Assembly: GCA_033060915.1 (NCBI GenBank)
Contig: CM065394.1
Location: 35,862,001 to 35,926,000, forward strand
Reading direction: 5' to 3'
DNA length: 64,000 nucleotides
Source of the DNA: Euryodendron excelsum
Taxonomy: Eukaryota; Streptophyta; Magnoliopsida; Ericales; Pentaphylacaceae
The position numbers and the translations under genes were made by a program. Each line of letters starts with the position of its first letter. Position 1 is the first letter of the stretch. Under the pieces are notes generated by a model. That model had not been told where the DNA came from, ran no database searches, and was given only the letters and a program-made list of their open reading frames with translations. Below, in pieces: positions 34,230 through 46,745 of this stretch.

Positions 34230-35829
34230 TTGCGGACCACAATCAAGAAGTCAAGTCAGTTATATTGAACAATGCTCCGCAAAACCTAAAGTTGACAGCC
34301 CTTGATATTCAAGAAGATATTGTAAGTGTAGCTGCATTTGAAATGATTAATGTGATTATTAGAGATCTTGGAGACAAAATTTTTTCTGTTTTGATTGACG
34401 AAGCCCGTGATGTATCATCCCATAAGCAAATGGCAATTGCAATACGGTATGTGGATAGAAAAAGGGCATGTGTGTCGCGCCCAGGTTTTTAGGTGTCCAA
34501 GGTCCTTTTGGTTTGGAGACAAAAAGCACGGAACTCTGTCACTAGAACTCATTCTCTTAGAAGGACAAGTGCAACTAGGTTTGAAAATTGGTTTGACTAA
34601 GGGCTTTTCAGAAAAATAGGAGTCGCCACCTAACTTGATTAAGATGAGTTAGGGCACTTAAAACTAAGTGTTAATCCGAAGACTAAACTTAGGGTTTTTG
34701 GAAAAGGTTTTGAAAACTTCCTCAAGAGAGGGTTTTTAAGAAAATAGGTTGTTTGGAAACCTTTAGAAAGATTTAAGCCCTTTTGGAAAATAACTCTATT
34801 TTGGTCATTTGAAAACAGAAATTTATGGTTCGGGGGTTGGTTACGTGTAGGGAAGATATCCTAAGATCATCACCCTACCCCGCCCTTTCGGTACCTACAT
34901 GTCTAATTACCCTTTGTTCACTCACTAGAATAACTGGTTACCATTGTCCACTTAATATCCACTTTAGAAAAACGAAGTTTAGTCATCACTTTTCGGATGG
35001 ATGATGCATGATGCAAGTTTTTGGAAGAAGTTTGAAAGTAATGGGGGTTGTGAAAGAGTTTGGAATAGAAACTTTGAATTGATTGAAATTTTTAAAAAAG
35101 GGATTGGAGTTAAAATAAAAGTTATGACTGCACCATTTTAAGTTGCCTATGTATCTCATTTGGCGAGAATCATGTCATTTGTAGTTCGGGCAAGAGCCCG
35201 ATAGAAAATAGGCTCATTAGGGCCTTTGGAAGGTTTGAAGATACTTTGGGGTCTTTGAAAAAGTTTATGACACTTTGAGGTCTTTGGAAAAGTTTAAGAC
35301 ACTTGGAGGTTTTTGGAAAAGTTTAAGACACTTTGAAAATTGAAGACTCTTTGTGGTCTTAAAAGTTTTGACTTGAAATTGGATGGTGGTGTGTTTTGAA
35401 AATGTTTTTGGATCAACTTGAGGGAGTTTTGGAAAAAATGCTTGGACATGACTCAAAAGAACTTGAAAGTATTTTTTGAAGTCTTGTTTTGAAAACCTTG
35501 GAGGAATGTTTTTATAAAGTTTTGATGAATTAGTTTTAGAAAGTAGTTTTTGGAAATGGCTAAGGGTTTGGAATCCTAATATGGACAACCTTAGAGGTTG
35601 TTCTTGAAATGTCACCTTCCTTTGGGGTCCTTAACCATAAGAGGGCTAGAGATGCCTTAGGTTTGTGATCTTTTGAAAATGTTTTTGGAAACATCTTGGA
35701 GTTGGTTTTTGAAACCTCAAGAGGGTTGAAGGTTTTGGAAAAAGTGGGTAATGAGTATAGTTTAAAATTGGAGGATCATTCAAAAAGGATTCATGAATTG
35801 GAACTTTGAAGCATATTAACCTAGATGGG

Positions 35830-36315
35830 GTTAGCCTATGGTTAGGGATGACCTAAAGTTAAGTTGGACTAGGGTTGACTAACTAGAGTAGGGGTCACCT
35901 AAGGTTAAGATGACTTAGGATTAACTAACTAGAGTTAAATTAACCTAAGGTGAGTGAGCTAGGGTCAAGTTAACTTAGAGTTGGATAACTAAGGTCAAGT
36001 TAACCTAGGATTGGACAATTAGGGTTAAGTTAACCTAGGGTTGGTCAACTGGGGTCAAGTTAACCTAAGGTTGGTCAACTGGGGTCAAGTTAACCTAGGG
36101 TTGGACAACTGGGGTCAAGTTAACCTAGGGTTGGACAACTGGGGTCAAGTTAACCTAAGGTTGGATAACTAGGGTCAAGTTAAACTAGGGTTGGACAACT
36201 AGGGTCAAGTTAACCTAGGGTTGGACAACTAGGGTCAAGTTAACCTAGGGTTGGATAACTAGGGTCAAGTTAACCTAGGTTAGACAACTAGGGCCAAGTT
36301 AACCTAGGGTTGGAT
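35830..36315 (+). repeat. 30-bp minisatellite inside LTR A
   Basis: GGGTCAAGTTAACCTAGG recurs every 30 bp from about 35941 to 36300 (about 13 units), preceded by more diverged units from 35830. The unit contains GTTAAC and CCTAGG palindromes. This segment is missing from related copy C. Confidence 0.95.
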
Positions 36316-38619
36316 TGGAAAATGGTTTTGAAAGTTGGTTTAATGCACTTTTGGAAAGGGTTTTGAAAAACAACTTATGTTATGCAAAGGACTTTGGTTG
36401 ACAACCCTTTTGAAGATCATTTCCATGAAAATTTTAACTCTAGTCAAGAGTATGGTTTATATGGTTGTTGATTGGAGACCATTCCAAGAAAGGTTTCGTC
36501 ATAGCCATTATAACCATAATCTTGACAAGAGTGTAAGGGGTCTAAAAATCAACATGGTAATGACAACTTTTTAAGGCACCATTTTTAATACAAAGATGGA
36601 GAGAATGCATTTTTGAAAATCATTTTTGGAGAGAGTTTTGAAAACCATTTTTGTAGGAGGTCATTCCATCAAGAGAGGGTTCTTATGGTCAAATAAAAGG
36701 AAAACCACTCGAGAGAGGGTTCCATGGAGCCATTCCAACCACTACACTTAAAAGAATGAAAATCTTGAAAATTAGAGAATTGGAAAGCAACCCTTATGCA
36801 AGTTAAAATGTCATGATGCCAAGGTGAGAGTTAAGGGGTTAGAAGGAGATTTTCTAAGGCATGATTTCTAAGGTCCCATCCTAACCTTCAAGGAGCCAAC
36901 TCTTGGAACAATTTTTGAAAGAAATATAGAGCTTGGAAATGACATGGAGTTTAAGAGTAATGTAAGCATTATAGAACATGACAATAAGCATAAAAATAAA
37001 GCCAAGCACACAAGACACGATCAAAATAGTAATATGCAAGGGGTCATGATCACATACAAGGCTTTTAGGCTACACCACATAAACAAGGGGCTTCTAGGCC
37101 ATACCATCTCAAAGTAGGCTAGTGAGAGGTCCCCCTACACGGTGGCTCTCACTTGCTTTCCTCTAGGCATGATCTAAGAGTCCTCTTGACTCAAGCATGC
37201 AAGAATAGGGGGTTGTAGATGGGGATTAAAATAGAGAATAGCCTAAGTAGGCTAGGAGGGAGAAGAGAAGAGTGGGGGAAGACACAAATGTAAAAGGGAT
37301 ACCACCTTTTGCTTTCAACACACTTGTAGTCTTCAATTGATGTTTTAATTGGAGCTTGAATGACTTCAAGAGGGCTTGAGGGGCTGGAATGGAGTGTGTA
37401 ATGGTGTATAAGGCCTTATAGGTGAAGTGTATAGGCTTGAGGGAGGTAGAATCTAGCCTAAGTGTTGGAGGGGTGGAATATATGTAAGGATTTGAGATTC
37501 TGGAGCAGTTTCAGCAGAGCTTCGCATCAATTTCAGACCTGGAATATGCAAAGGGGTGGTCTGGTGTTTATAGGCATTCTGGAATAGGCCTGGCGCATGT
37601 GCTACATGCGCTTGACCAAAATTTGACCTGGCGCATGTAGGACATGCGCAGGTACTATTTCATTCCCAGAATGACACGTGGCACCATGTGTACTGGTTAA
37701 ATCTCGACTGTTGATCGAAAGTTGGTCGATTTGATTAAAATTTGAGTGTATATAGTGTCGCGCCCAGATTTTTCGCACTCGAAGAATATACACACAAGCG
37801 GGAAAAATACTGTACTCTCTTGTTATAACTCACCCTCCTAGAAGAATGAGTGCGACTAGGTTTGAATTGAAAATTGGTTTGAATAAAGGGCTTTTAGGAA
37901 AAGATTTGGAGTCGCCACCTAACTTGATTAAGGTGAGTTAGGTTACCTAAAAACTAAGAATAATCCGAAGACTACACTTAGGGTTTTTGAAAACGATTTT
38001 GAAAATATCTCCCCAAGAAAGGGTTTTTAAGAAAACAGTTTGTTTGGCAACCTTTGGAAAACATTTAGCCCTTTTTGAAAAATAACTCCTTTTTGGTCTT
38101 TGAAATCAATGATTTAGGTTCAGAGGTTGGTTACGTGTAGGGAAGACGCACTAAGCCATCACCCTACCCCGCCCTTTCGGTACCTACATGTCAATCTACC
38201 CTAGATTCACCTATGAGAATCTTTAACTAACTAATGTTCAATCCTATCCACTTTGAAAAACAATGTTTGAAAAGAAACTAACATGATGCATGATATGCAA
38301 GTGCGATAGAAGAGGGTTGATTTAGAAATAGATTTGAAAAGAATTTGATTTGATTTGAAAAGAGATTTGAAGAGATAGAATTGAAATTGGAAAGTTTTAG
38401 AAATTTAAAATAAAGATTTGAAAATAGATTTTTGGAATTGAAAACTTGAGATAGATATGGAATTGGAGATTTGAAAAAGATTGTAAAATTTGAGATTTGG
38501 AAAATGTGGAGGAATTTGAAATTTGAAAGAAGTTGTGACCGCACCCATGAGGGTTGCCTACGTATCCTTTTGGATGAATCAGGTCAGTCGTAGCTCAGAC
38601 AAGAGTCCGATTAAAAATA

Positions 38620-40310
38620 GAAGAGTTGATTAGGAAAAGAGATTGAATTGGAAATTGGATGGGAAGATCGAAAGATTGAACTTTGATTGGAAGATTTGAA
38701 AAGACTTGACTTTGGAAAACTTGGTTTTAGGAAACCTAGAAAGACTTGAGACTTAGAAAAGAAGGCTTGGATTTGACTTGGAAAGAGTTTAGAGAAGAAT
38801 TGACTTGAATATTGGACTTGGAAGATTAGGAAAGCTTGGATTTAGGAAGGGCTCAGATTAGAAAAATTTCGAAATAGGAAAGTTTTGAATTAGGATAGTT
38901 TTGGAATTAGGAAAGTTTTAACTTAGAAAAGTTTTGAATTTGGAATGTTTCGAATTTGGAATGTTTCAACTTAGGAAAGTTTTGGAATTAGAAAAGTTTC
39001 AACTTAGGAAAGTTTTGAATTAAGAAAATTTTTGGAATTTGGAATGTTTTGAAATAGGGAAGTTTTGAAAGTTGGAAAGTTTAGAGAACAAGAAAGTTTT
39101 GAAAATATGAAAGTTTTGAGTTTAGAAAGTTTTGAATTTTGGAAAGATTTGAAATTTAGAAAGTTTAAGATTTAGAAAGTTTGGAAGTTTAGAAAATTTT
39201 AACTTAAGAAAGTTTTGAATTTAGAAAGTTTTGAATTTAGAAAGATTTAAAATTTAGAAAGTTTAAGATTTAGAAAGTTTTAGAATTTTAGAAAATCTTG
39301 AGATTAGGAAAGGTTTGAATTTAGGAAAGGTTTGAAAACTTAGATTTGGAAAGTTAAGATTTGAAAAGGGGTAGAATTAGGAAAGATGTGGGAGTTGAGT
39401 TTTAAAATGTAGGAAAGATTTTTATGTTCAAGTTTTGGAAACTTAGGATTTAGGAAAGTAAAAGATTAGGAAGGATTTGAATTAGGAAAGATTTAGACTA
39501 GGAAGGGATTGGATTTTGTTTCTAAAAGAAAAAGTTTGATTTTGGTTCCAAAAATGGAGGATTGGATCTAGTTTCCTAAACGGGAAGATTGAATTTGGTT
39601 TTCTAAAGGAAAGATGGGATTTGGTTTCCTAAAAGGAAGATAGGATTTGGCAAGGATTTGAAAAGAGAGGTTTTAGAAACCCTAGATTTGGAGAACTATA
39701 GTTTTGACATAGAAAAGAGGTTTTTAGAAACCTAATTTTGACGTAGAAAACGGGAGTTTTTGGAGACCTAAGTTTGGGGCAAGATTGAAAATTATGCTTT
39801 TGGAAAGAAAATTAAGGTTTCCTAATTGTGGGTTCTAGGGCTTGACTTGGGCTTTAAGAAAAGAGTCTTTGGAAAGTACGTTTTTTGGAAACAAGTTTTT
39901 GGAAAGAAATCCTAGAGAGGAGTTTCTAGAGGGAAGATTTTGGAAAAAGAGTTTTTAGAAAGATTGTTGGAGAGAGTTTTTAGGAAAGTGAATTTAGGGA
40001 GTATTTTTAAAAAGTGAATTTTGAGGAGAGAGAGTTTTTGGAAAGAGATCCTAGTGAAGAGTTTTTTTAGAAAGAGATTTAGGAAGAGGTTTTTCTAAGA
40101 AGGAAACCTAGGGAACGTTCTTGGAAAGTGAACTTTGAAGAGAGCGTTTTGGAAAGGAGTTTAAAAAGAGAAGTTTTGGAAGATGGATTTTTGGAGGGAG
40201 TTTTTGAAAACAACTTTGGAAAGAAGAGTTTTTGGGAAGCATGTTGAAAAAGAGGGTTTTATAAAGAAAGACTTTTGAAAAGAGAGTTTTTAGAAGGTGT
40301 AAAAACATCT
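38620..40310 (+). repeat. Strand-asymmetric purine-rich degenerate repeats in LTR B
   Basis: About 1.7 kb consists mostly of variants of GGAAAGTTTTGAATTTAG with very few C residues on the plus strand. Unit length drifts (about 18-22 bp). No open reading frame of note is present. Confidence 0.8.
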
Positions 40311-41639
40311 TACTTTCCTAAAGCAATTCTAACCATAAGAGGGCTAGAACCACTTTAGGAAAGCGGTTTTAAAAACAACAAGATTTGAAAATATGAACCA
40401 TATTGGTCACTTTGAATGTAACACTTTCCTAAAGCAACCCTAGCCATGGAAAAGCTAGAATCACCCTAGGATTATGATTTTGAAAACATGTTTTGAAAAA
40501 GGAGATTTTGATACAATTTTGAAAACAAGTTTAATGCAAGATTTGAAAACGAGTTTGAAAACGGTTTTTGGAAGATGCAAGATCATGATATGCACAATGC
40601 AAATTTGGGATCGTGAACATACAAGATTAAGGCTTCACCACATAATCAAGGGGGCTGAACCCACGTGGTCTCCGGTTAGCCAAAAGGAAAGCCCCCGACA
40701 TGGTGACCCTCCAATAGTCTAATCCTACACATGGATCGGGAGTCCCCTTGTTTCAAGCATGCAAAGAAAGGGGGGAAAAGAGATAGAGGATTAAAATAGT
40801 GAAAACCCAAGTGGGTTAGGAGAGAGAAGAGAGAGGGGGAAGTGCGGAAATTTAAAGAGAAAGCCTACCGTATGTCTTATTTATTTTGCACGCCTTGCTT
40901 ATCTTCGATCTTCGTCTTAATCTTCATCTTCAATCCTCAAGAGTTATCTTCAATCTTCAAACTTCAGATTGCAGCTCTTCAAGTCTTCAAAGGAAGGTTG
41001 GAGGCTAGTGTATAAGTGTATGGGGGTGTGTATGAGTGTATAGAAGACTAGGGTTTAGTGTATGGTGGCTAGGGTTTGGAAAACCTAAGGAAGCTAGGGT
41101 TTAGGGAGTGTTCGAACTCTGTATATTGAATATTGGTGTTTTTAAACTGAGTTTGCAGACTTCTTTCACGCTGGAAGAGACTCTGTATTTATAGAGAGAG
41201 GAATGCACTGGCACCTGTTGTAGTGGCGCCGGGCCAAACATTACACTGGCGCCAGGCCATTTTTTTGGCTTGGCGCCCCTAGCGCTACTACTAGTGGAGC
41301 CAGCCATTTAGGAAATATTTAAGGTTGGCAAGCAACGTATCTTTGACTAGATTTGGGCACCTGTACTAGTGACTACCATGCAATTTTTAGCTTGACTTCA
41401 CTAAGAGCGACTCTGGAAAGTCCGGGAATGATTTAAAGGACCGGGAATGGCCCGGAAGGTTGGAAAAGAGCAGGAGCACTTAGAATAGTGTCATGGAGAT
41501 ATTTGACTCGAAAAATGAGAATAAGATGTGGCAAAAGGGTTGACTGGGCCTTTAGAGGCAAAACAGTCAATCGGATCGGGAAGCTGCCGGGACGGACTCA
41601 GAATGTCCTGAAAGAAGACTCAAGATTTGGAAACATTAT

Positions 41640-42000
41640 TCAGAATGTTCCCAAAGGTTTTTGATTTAATACCTAGAGCCGGTGTGGTCGAAAAAGGCGA
41701 CCGGCCCACCAGGGGCAAAACAGTCATTTCGCACCGGGTTGACCGGAACTGACTTGAAATGATCCGGAAAGATAAAGGAAGGTTGAGAATACTATAAGAA
41801 GCAATCACAGGAAGTTACCGGTTTGATACCCAGAGCCAGTGTGGTCGGAAAAGGAGACCGGCCCACCAGGGGCAAAACGGTCATTTTGTACCGGGTTTGT
41901 CGGAATTGACTCGGAATGGTCCGGAAAGATAAAGGAAGGTCGGGAATACTATAAGAAGCATTCTCAGGAGGTTACCGGTTTGATACCAAGAGCCGGTGTG
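41640..42000 (+). repeat. 157-bp tandem repeat in LTR B
   Basis: AGAGCC(G/A)GTGTGGTC recurs at 41675, 41832 and 41989, exactly 157 bp apart, with GACCGGCCCACCAGGGGCAA in the first two units. An older, more diverged unit precedes them. Confidence 0.9.
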
Positions 42001-42545
42001 GTCCCCGGGGCGTTCGGATGCCTAGGGACAAAACGGTCATTTAGCTTCAAGTGGGCTCTACGGGCCCGGGAAGCGACTGGTGGACTAAATTCAAGTTAAA
42101 AAGGCGGGCTTAGAGTCTAAATATGCATGTGATGTGTGAAAGTGAGCTTGGTCAGCTCAGAGATTGCCGAGCGGGCAAAAATGGGTGCTTACATGTAGCA
42201 TACGATCCATCACCGGGAAGGTTCATCCAAACTTTGCCTCGATAATTGCGCCAACCGAGAAGGTTTCGAGAGAAACGGTTCCACCACGGTGTTCTCTTGG
42301 GGTTTCTCATGAACTTTCATGCTTTCAAAAAGTTTAAATTATGTTCGGAAGTGTGGGATATCATCTTAGGAAGTGTGCAAAAAAGGACATCTTTGCGGAG
42401 CGTTTGTGATACACTTCAAAGGTGTTTGAAAGTAGCTGTTTTCAAATTGCATGATCAAGGTCTTCGGGAAGCGAACTTTTCAATCGGATCGTACCGATGG
42501 AAAGTATTCTGGAAATACTTTCGGGAATTCCCAGATTTACGCATT

Positions 42546-45500
42546 TGTCGTGCCCCAGTTTTTGGGTGTCTAATGTCCTTTCGGCTCGGAGACCCTAAAG
42601 CACGAAACTCTGTCACTAGAACTCGTCCTCCTAGAAGGACAAGTGCGACTAGGTTTGAAAATTGATTCGACTAAGGGCTTTTTAGAAAAATAGGAGTCGC
42701 CACCTAACTTGATTAAGGTGAGTTAGGGCACCTAAAACTAAGTGTTAATCCGAAGATTAAACTTAGGAATTTTTAGAAAAGATTTTGAAAACTCCCTCAT
42801 GAGAGGGTTTTTAAGAAAATAGGTTGTTTGGCAACCTTTGGAAAGATTTAAGCCCTTTTAGAAAATAACTTCATTTTGGTCATTTGAAAATAGAAATCCA
42901 TAATTTTGACAAGAGTGTAAAGGGTCCAAAAAAAAATCAACATGGTGATGATAACTTTTTAAGGCACCATTTTTAATGCAAAGATGGAGAGAAGGCATTT
43001 TTGAAAATCATCTTTAGAGAAGGATTTTGAAAACCATTTTTTAAGGGAATCATTCTATCAAGAGAGGGTTCATATGGCCAAACAAAAGGGAGGCCACTCA
43101 AGAGAGGGTTCCATGGGGCCATTCTAACCACTATACTTGAGAGAATGGAAATCTTAAAAATTGGAGAATTAGAAAGCAACCCTTATGCAAGTTAAAATAT
43201 CATGATGCCAAAGTAGGAGTTAGGGGGTTAGTAGGGGATTTTCTAAGGCATGATTTCTAAGGTTTCATCCTAAACTTCAAGGAGCCAACTTTTGAAACAA
43301 TTTTTGAAAGAAATATAAAGCTTGGAAATGGCATGAAAATAAGAGCAATGTGAGCATTGTAGAACATGACAATAAGCATAGGATGAAGCCAAGCATATAA
43401 AACATGATCAAAATAGTAATATGCAATGGGTCATGATTACATACAAGGTTTTTAGGCTACACCACATAAACAAGGGGCTCCTAGGCCATACCATCTTAAA
43501 GTAGGCTAGTGAGAGATCCCCCTACACGGTGGCTCTCACTTGCTTTCCTTTAGGCATGATCTAAGAGCCCTCTCGGCTCAAGTATGCAAGAAAGACGGGT
43601 TGAAGATGGGGATTAAAATAGAGAATAGCCTAAGTAGGCTAGGAGGGGGAAGAAAAGAGTGGGGAAAAACACAAATGTAAAAGGAATACCACCTTTTGCC
43701 TTCAACATACTTGTAGTTTTCAATGGATGTTTTGATTGGAGCTTGAATGACTTCAAGAAGGCTTAAGGGACTGGAATGGAGTGTGTAATGGTGTATAAGG
43801 CCTTGTAGGTGAAGTGTATGGGCTTAAGAGGGGTATAATCTAGCCTAAGTGTTGGAGGGGTGGAATATATGTAAGGATTCGAGGTTCTGGAGTGATTTCA
43901 GTAGGGCTTCGCATCAATTTCGGAAGTGGAATATGCAAAGGGGGAGGCCTCTATTTATAGATAAAACTTTCGGACACTGGCACATGTAGGACATGCGCAT
44001 GTGTAAAATTTACACAGGCGCATGTGCTTCATGCGCGGGTACTATTCCACTGGTAGAACGCCACGTGGCACCCATTGTACTGACTCAATCTCGATTGTTG
44101 ATCAAAATTTGGTCGACCTGATCAAAATTTGGGCGCATGTAGCATACGCTCCGCCACCGGGAAGGTTCGTTTAAACTTTGCCTCTATAATTGAGCCAACC
44201 GGGAAGGTTTCGGGGGAATCGGTTGCACCCACGATGTTCTCCTAGGGTTTCTCGTGAACTTTCATGTTTTTGAAAAGTTTGAATTGTGTTCGGAAGCGTG
44301 GGATATCGTCTCGAGAAGCGTGCATAAAAGGACATCTTTGCGGAGCATTTGTGATACGCTCCGTGGGTGTTCGAAAGTGGCCGTTTTCGTGTTGTGTGAT
44401 CGAGGCCTTCGGGAAGCGATCCTTTAAATCGAACCATACCATGGCAAGTACTCTGGAAATACTTTTAAGAATTCCCAGATTTACACATTTCTCAAGTCGT
44501 TTGACGATGCGTTTTAATCAGGGAATTGGGAAAAAAGTCAACCTTGGTGGAGCGTCTGCGAGACGCTCCAGGGGTTGTCGAAAATAGCAGTGTTTGAGCC
44601 ATACGATGAAGGGCTTCGGGAGGCGATTTATCAGATCGAGTCGTATCGATGGAAAGATCTATGAACGAGTTTTCGAGAATTTTCTGATTTACGCATTTGT
44701 CAAGTCAGTTGACGGTGCGTTATAACCAATGAATCGAGAGAAAAGACAATCTAGGCAGAGCATCTGCGAGATGCTCCAGGCGACTTTTATTGATTCATGA
44801 GCGTTTAATGTCGTACGGTCCTCCTCAGGTTAAACACCGGTGTATGGTGAAACCCTTTGCTCGAAATCGCAGGCTCGGTGCTGTTTCGGGGCATATTTGG
44901 ATAGCCAGGGGCAAAATGGTCATTTTGGCCAAGATTGGCTGGAAATGGTCAGGAATGGTTTGGTGTGTTGTGTTAAGCGTGTAGGGTTGTTCAGGGATGG
45001 TTTTGGGAGAGTCTTTTACCGTTCTGCGGGGTTTGTGCAGTGTTGAGGTGTTCGAGGCAAAAAGGTCATTTTGACTAGAGCGAGCCGAAATAGGACCGGA
45101 TTCGGACCAAATGGCGTGTGGGGGATGCCTAATGGTTTAACAACATTTTGAAAAGATGGACTTATCGTTTTGAGAGATTTTGATTTCTCAAAACATGCCT
45201 GGAGGCCCAAGGGGTAGGCTTGGTCATTTTTCACCGAGTCGGGCTAGCAGGCGCTAGTGTTGACTTAGGTGTTGGTTCCCGAGACCGCTTGGTCTCGAAA
45301 AACTACCTGTACGATGTTAGTCTCTAAGAACGCCTGGTCTTAGAAAACTACTTGTAGGGGTGGTGTTGGTTCTTAAGAACGCCCGGTCCCAGAAAGCTAC
45401 CTCGAAGGGTGGTGTTGGTATTTGAAAACGCCTGGTCTCGGAGAACTACCAAATGACGGACATTCTACATTGGCGGGCTAGCGGGCGCTAGAAATGAACC

Positions 45501-45769
45501 GTCTGAAATTTGATGAGGTGTTGGTCCCCGAGATCGCCCGATCCCAGGAAGCTACCTGGATGGCGTTGGTTTCCGAAACTATCCGGTCCGGAAAGCTGCC
45601 TGGAGTAATGGTGCTTATGGCTCCAGCGGGTCCTTGTGGACCCGAGGAGCGACCAATTGGTTGGATTGGAGATTGTAGGACTCATCTTAAACCTGCATGT
45701 GTTTTGATGTTGGAAACCGAACCCGATTAGGCCGGAGATTATTGAGCGGGCAAAAATAGGATGCTTACA
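42546..45769 (+). mobile_element. Solo LTR 'C' (3.2 kb), inserted in A
   Basis: It starts TGTCGTGCCCCAG and ends GGATGCTTACA. The target duplication GCATT is perfect (42541-42545 and 45770-45774). It is collinear with A except for an internal deletion of about 1.7 kb relative to A (break near 42900, corresponding to A 34820-36515). There is no coding content. Confidence 0.85.
45262..45450 (+). repeat. Tandem hairpin-forming repeats in LTR C
   Basis: About four units of roughly 50-65 bp of the form GTTGGT..GAGACCGC.TGGTCTCG.AAACTACCTG. The first forms a perfect 7-bp stem (CGAGACC/GGTCTCG, 45280-45297). Confidence 0.85.
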
Positions 45770-46539
45770 GCATTTCTCAAGTCGTTTGACGGTGTGTCTT
45801 GATTAGGGAATCGAAGAAAAAGTCAACATTGGTGGAACGTTTGCGAGATGCTTCAGGGGTTGCTGAAAGTTGTAGTTTTTGCACCGTACGATGGAGGGCT
45901 TCAGGAAGCGATATATCCGATCGAGCTGTATCGATGGAAAGATCTATGAACAAGCTGTCGATAATTCTCTGATTTACACATTTCTCAAGTCAGTTGACGG
46001 TGCGTTATAACTAGGAAATCGGGAGAAAAGACAATTTAGGCGGAGCGTCTGCGAGATGCTCCAGTGAACTTTTATCGAGTCGTGAGCGTTTAATGTCGTA
46101 GGGTCCTTCTCGAGTTAAACACTGGTGTATGGTGAAGCCCTTTGCTCAAAATCCCAGGACCGGTGCTGTTTCGGGACATGTTTGGGTTGCTAGGGGTAAA
46201 ACGGTCATTTTGGCCAGGATTGGCTGGAAATGGTTAGGAATGATTTGGTGTGTTGTGTTAAGCGTGTAGGGTTGTTCAGGGATGTTTTTGGGAGAGTCTT
46301 TTACTGCTCGGCGAGGTTTGTCCGGTGTTGAGGCGTTTAGGGGCAAAAATGTCATTTTGATCGGAGTAAGCCGGAATGGGACCGGAATTGGACTGAATGG
46401 CATGCGGGGAATGCCTAACAGTTTAGTAACATTTTGGAAAGGTGGACTTATTGTTTTGAGGGATTTTGAACTTTCCCAAAACGCGCCTGGAGGTCCAAGG
46501 GGCAGGTTTGGTCATTTTTCACCGAGTCGGGCTAGCAGG

Positions 46540-46745
46540 CGTTGGTGTTAACCTAGGTGTTGGTTCTCGAGACCTCCCGGTCTCGGAAAACTACCTGTGC
46601 GGTGTTGGTCTTTAAGAACACCCGGTTTTAAAGCGCTACCTGTAGGGGTGGTGTTGGTTCTTGAGAACGCCTGGTCCAAGAAAGTTACCTGGAAGGGTGG
46701 TGTTGGTCTCTAAGAACGCCTGGTCTCGGAGAACTACCAAATGAT
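46540..46745 (+). repeat. Tandem hairpin-forming repeats in LTR A
   Basis: The homologous array to 45262-45450 in the older copy. The stem CGAGACC/GGTCTCG is kept at 46568-46585; later units are more degenerate. Confidence 0.8.

Larger units (their letters stand above)
37756..42193 (+). mobile_element. Long solo LTR 'B' (4.4 kb), inserted in A
   Basis: It starts TGTCGCGCCCAGATT and ends ATGGGTGCTTACA. The flanks are TATAG (37751-37755) and TGTAG (42194-42198), a 5-bp duplication with one mismatch. The first 500 bp is clearly related to A and C (GGAGTCGCCACCTAACTTGA), but the middle is different and purine-rich, so B is a diverged subfamily. Confidence 0.78.

Noticed and set aside
35265..35615. 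Minus-strand open frame in LTR A
   Set aside because: Low-complexity repeats (Lys/Phe/Ser-rich), no recognisable domain, and not kept in related copies.
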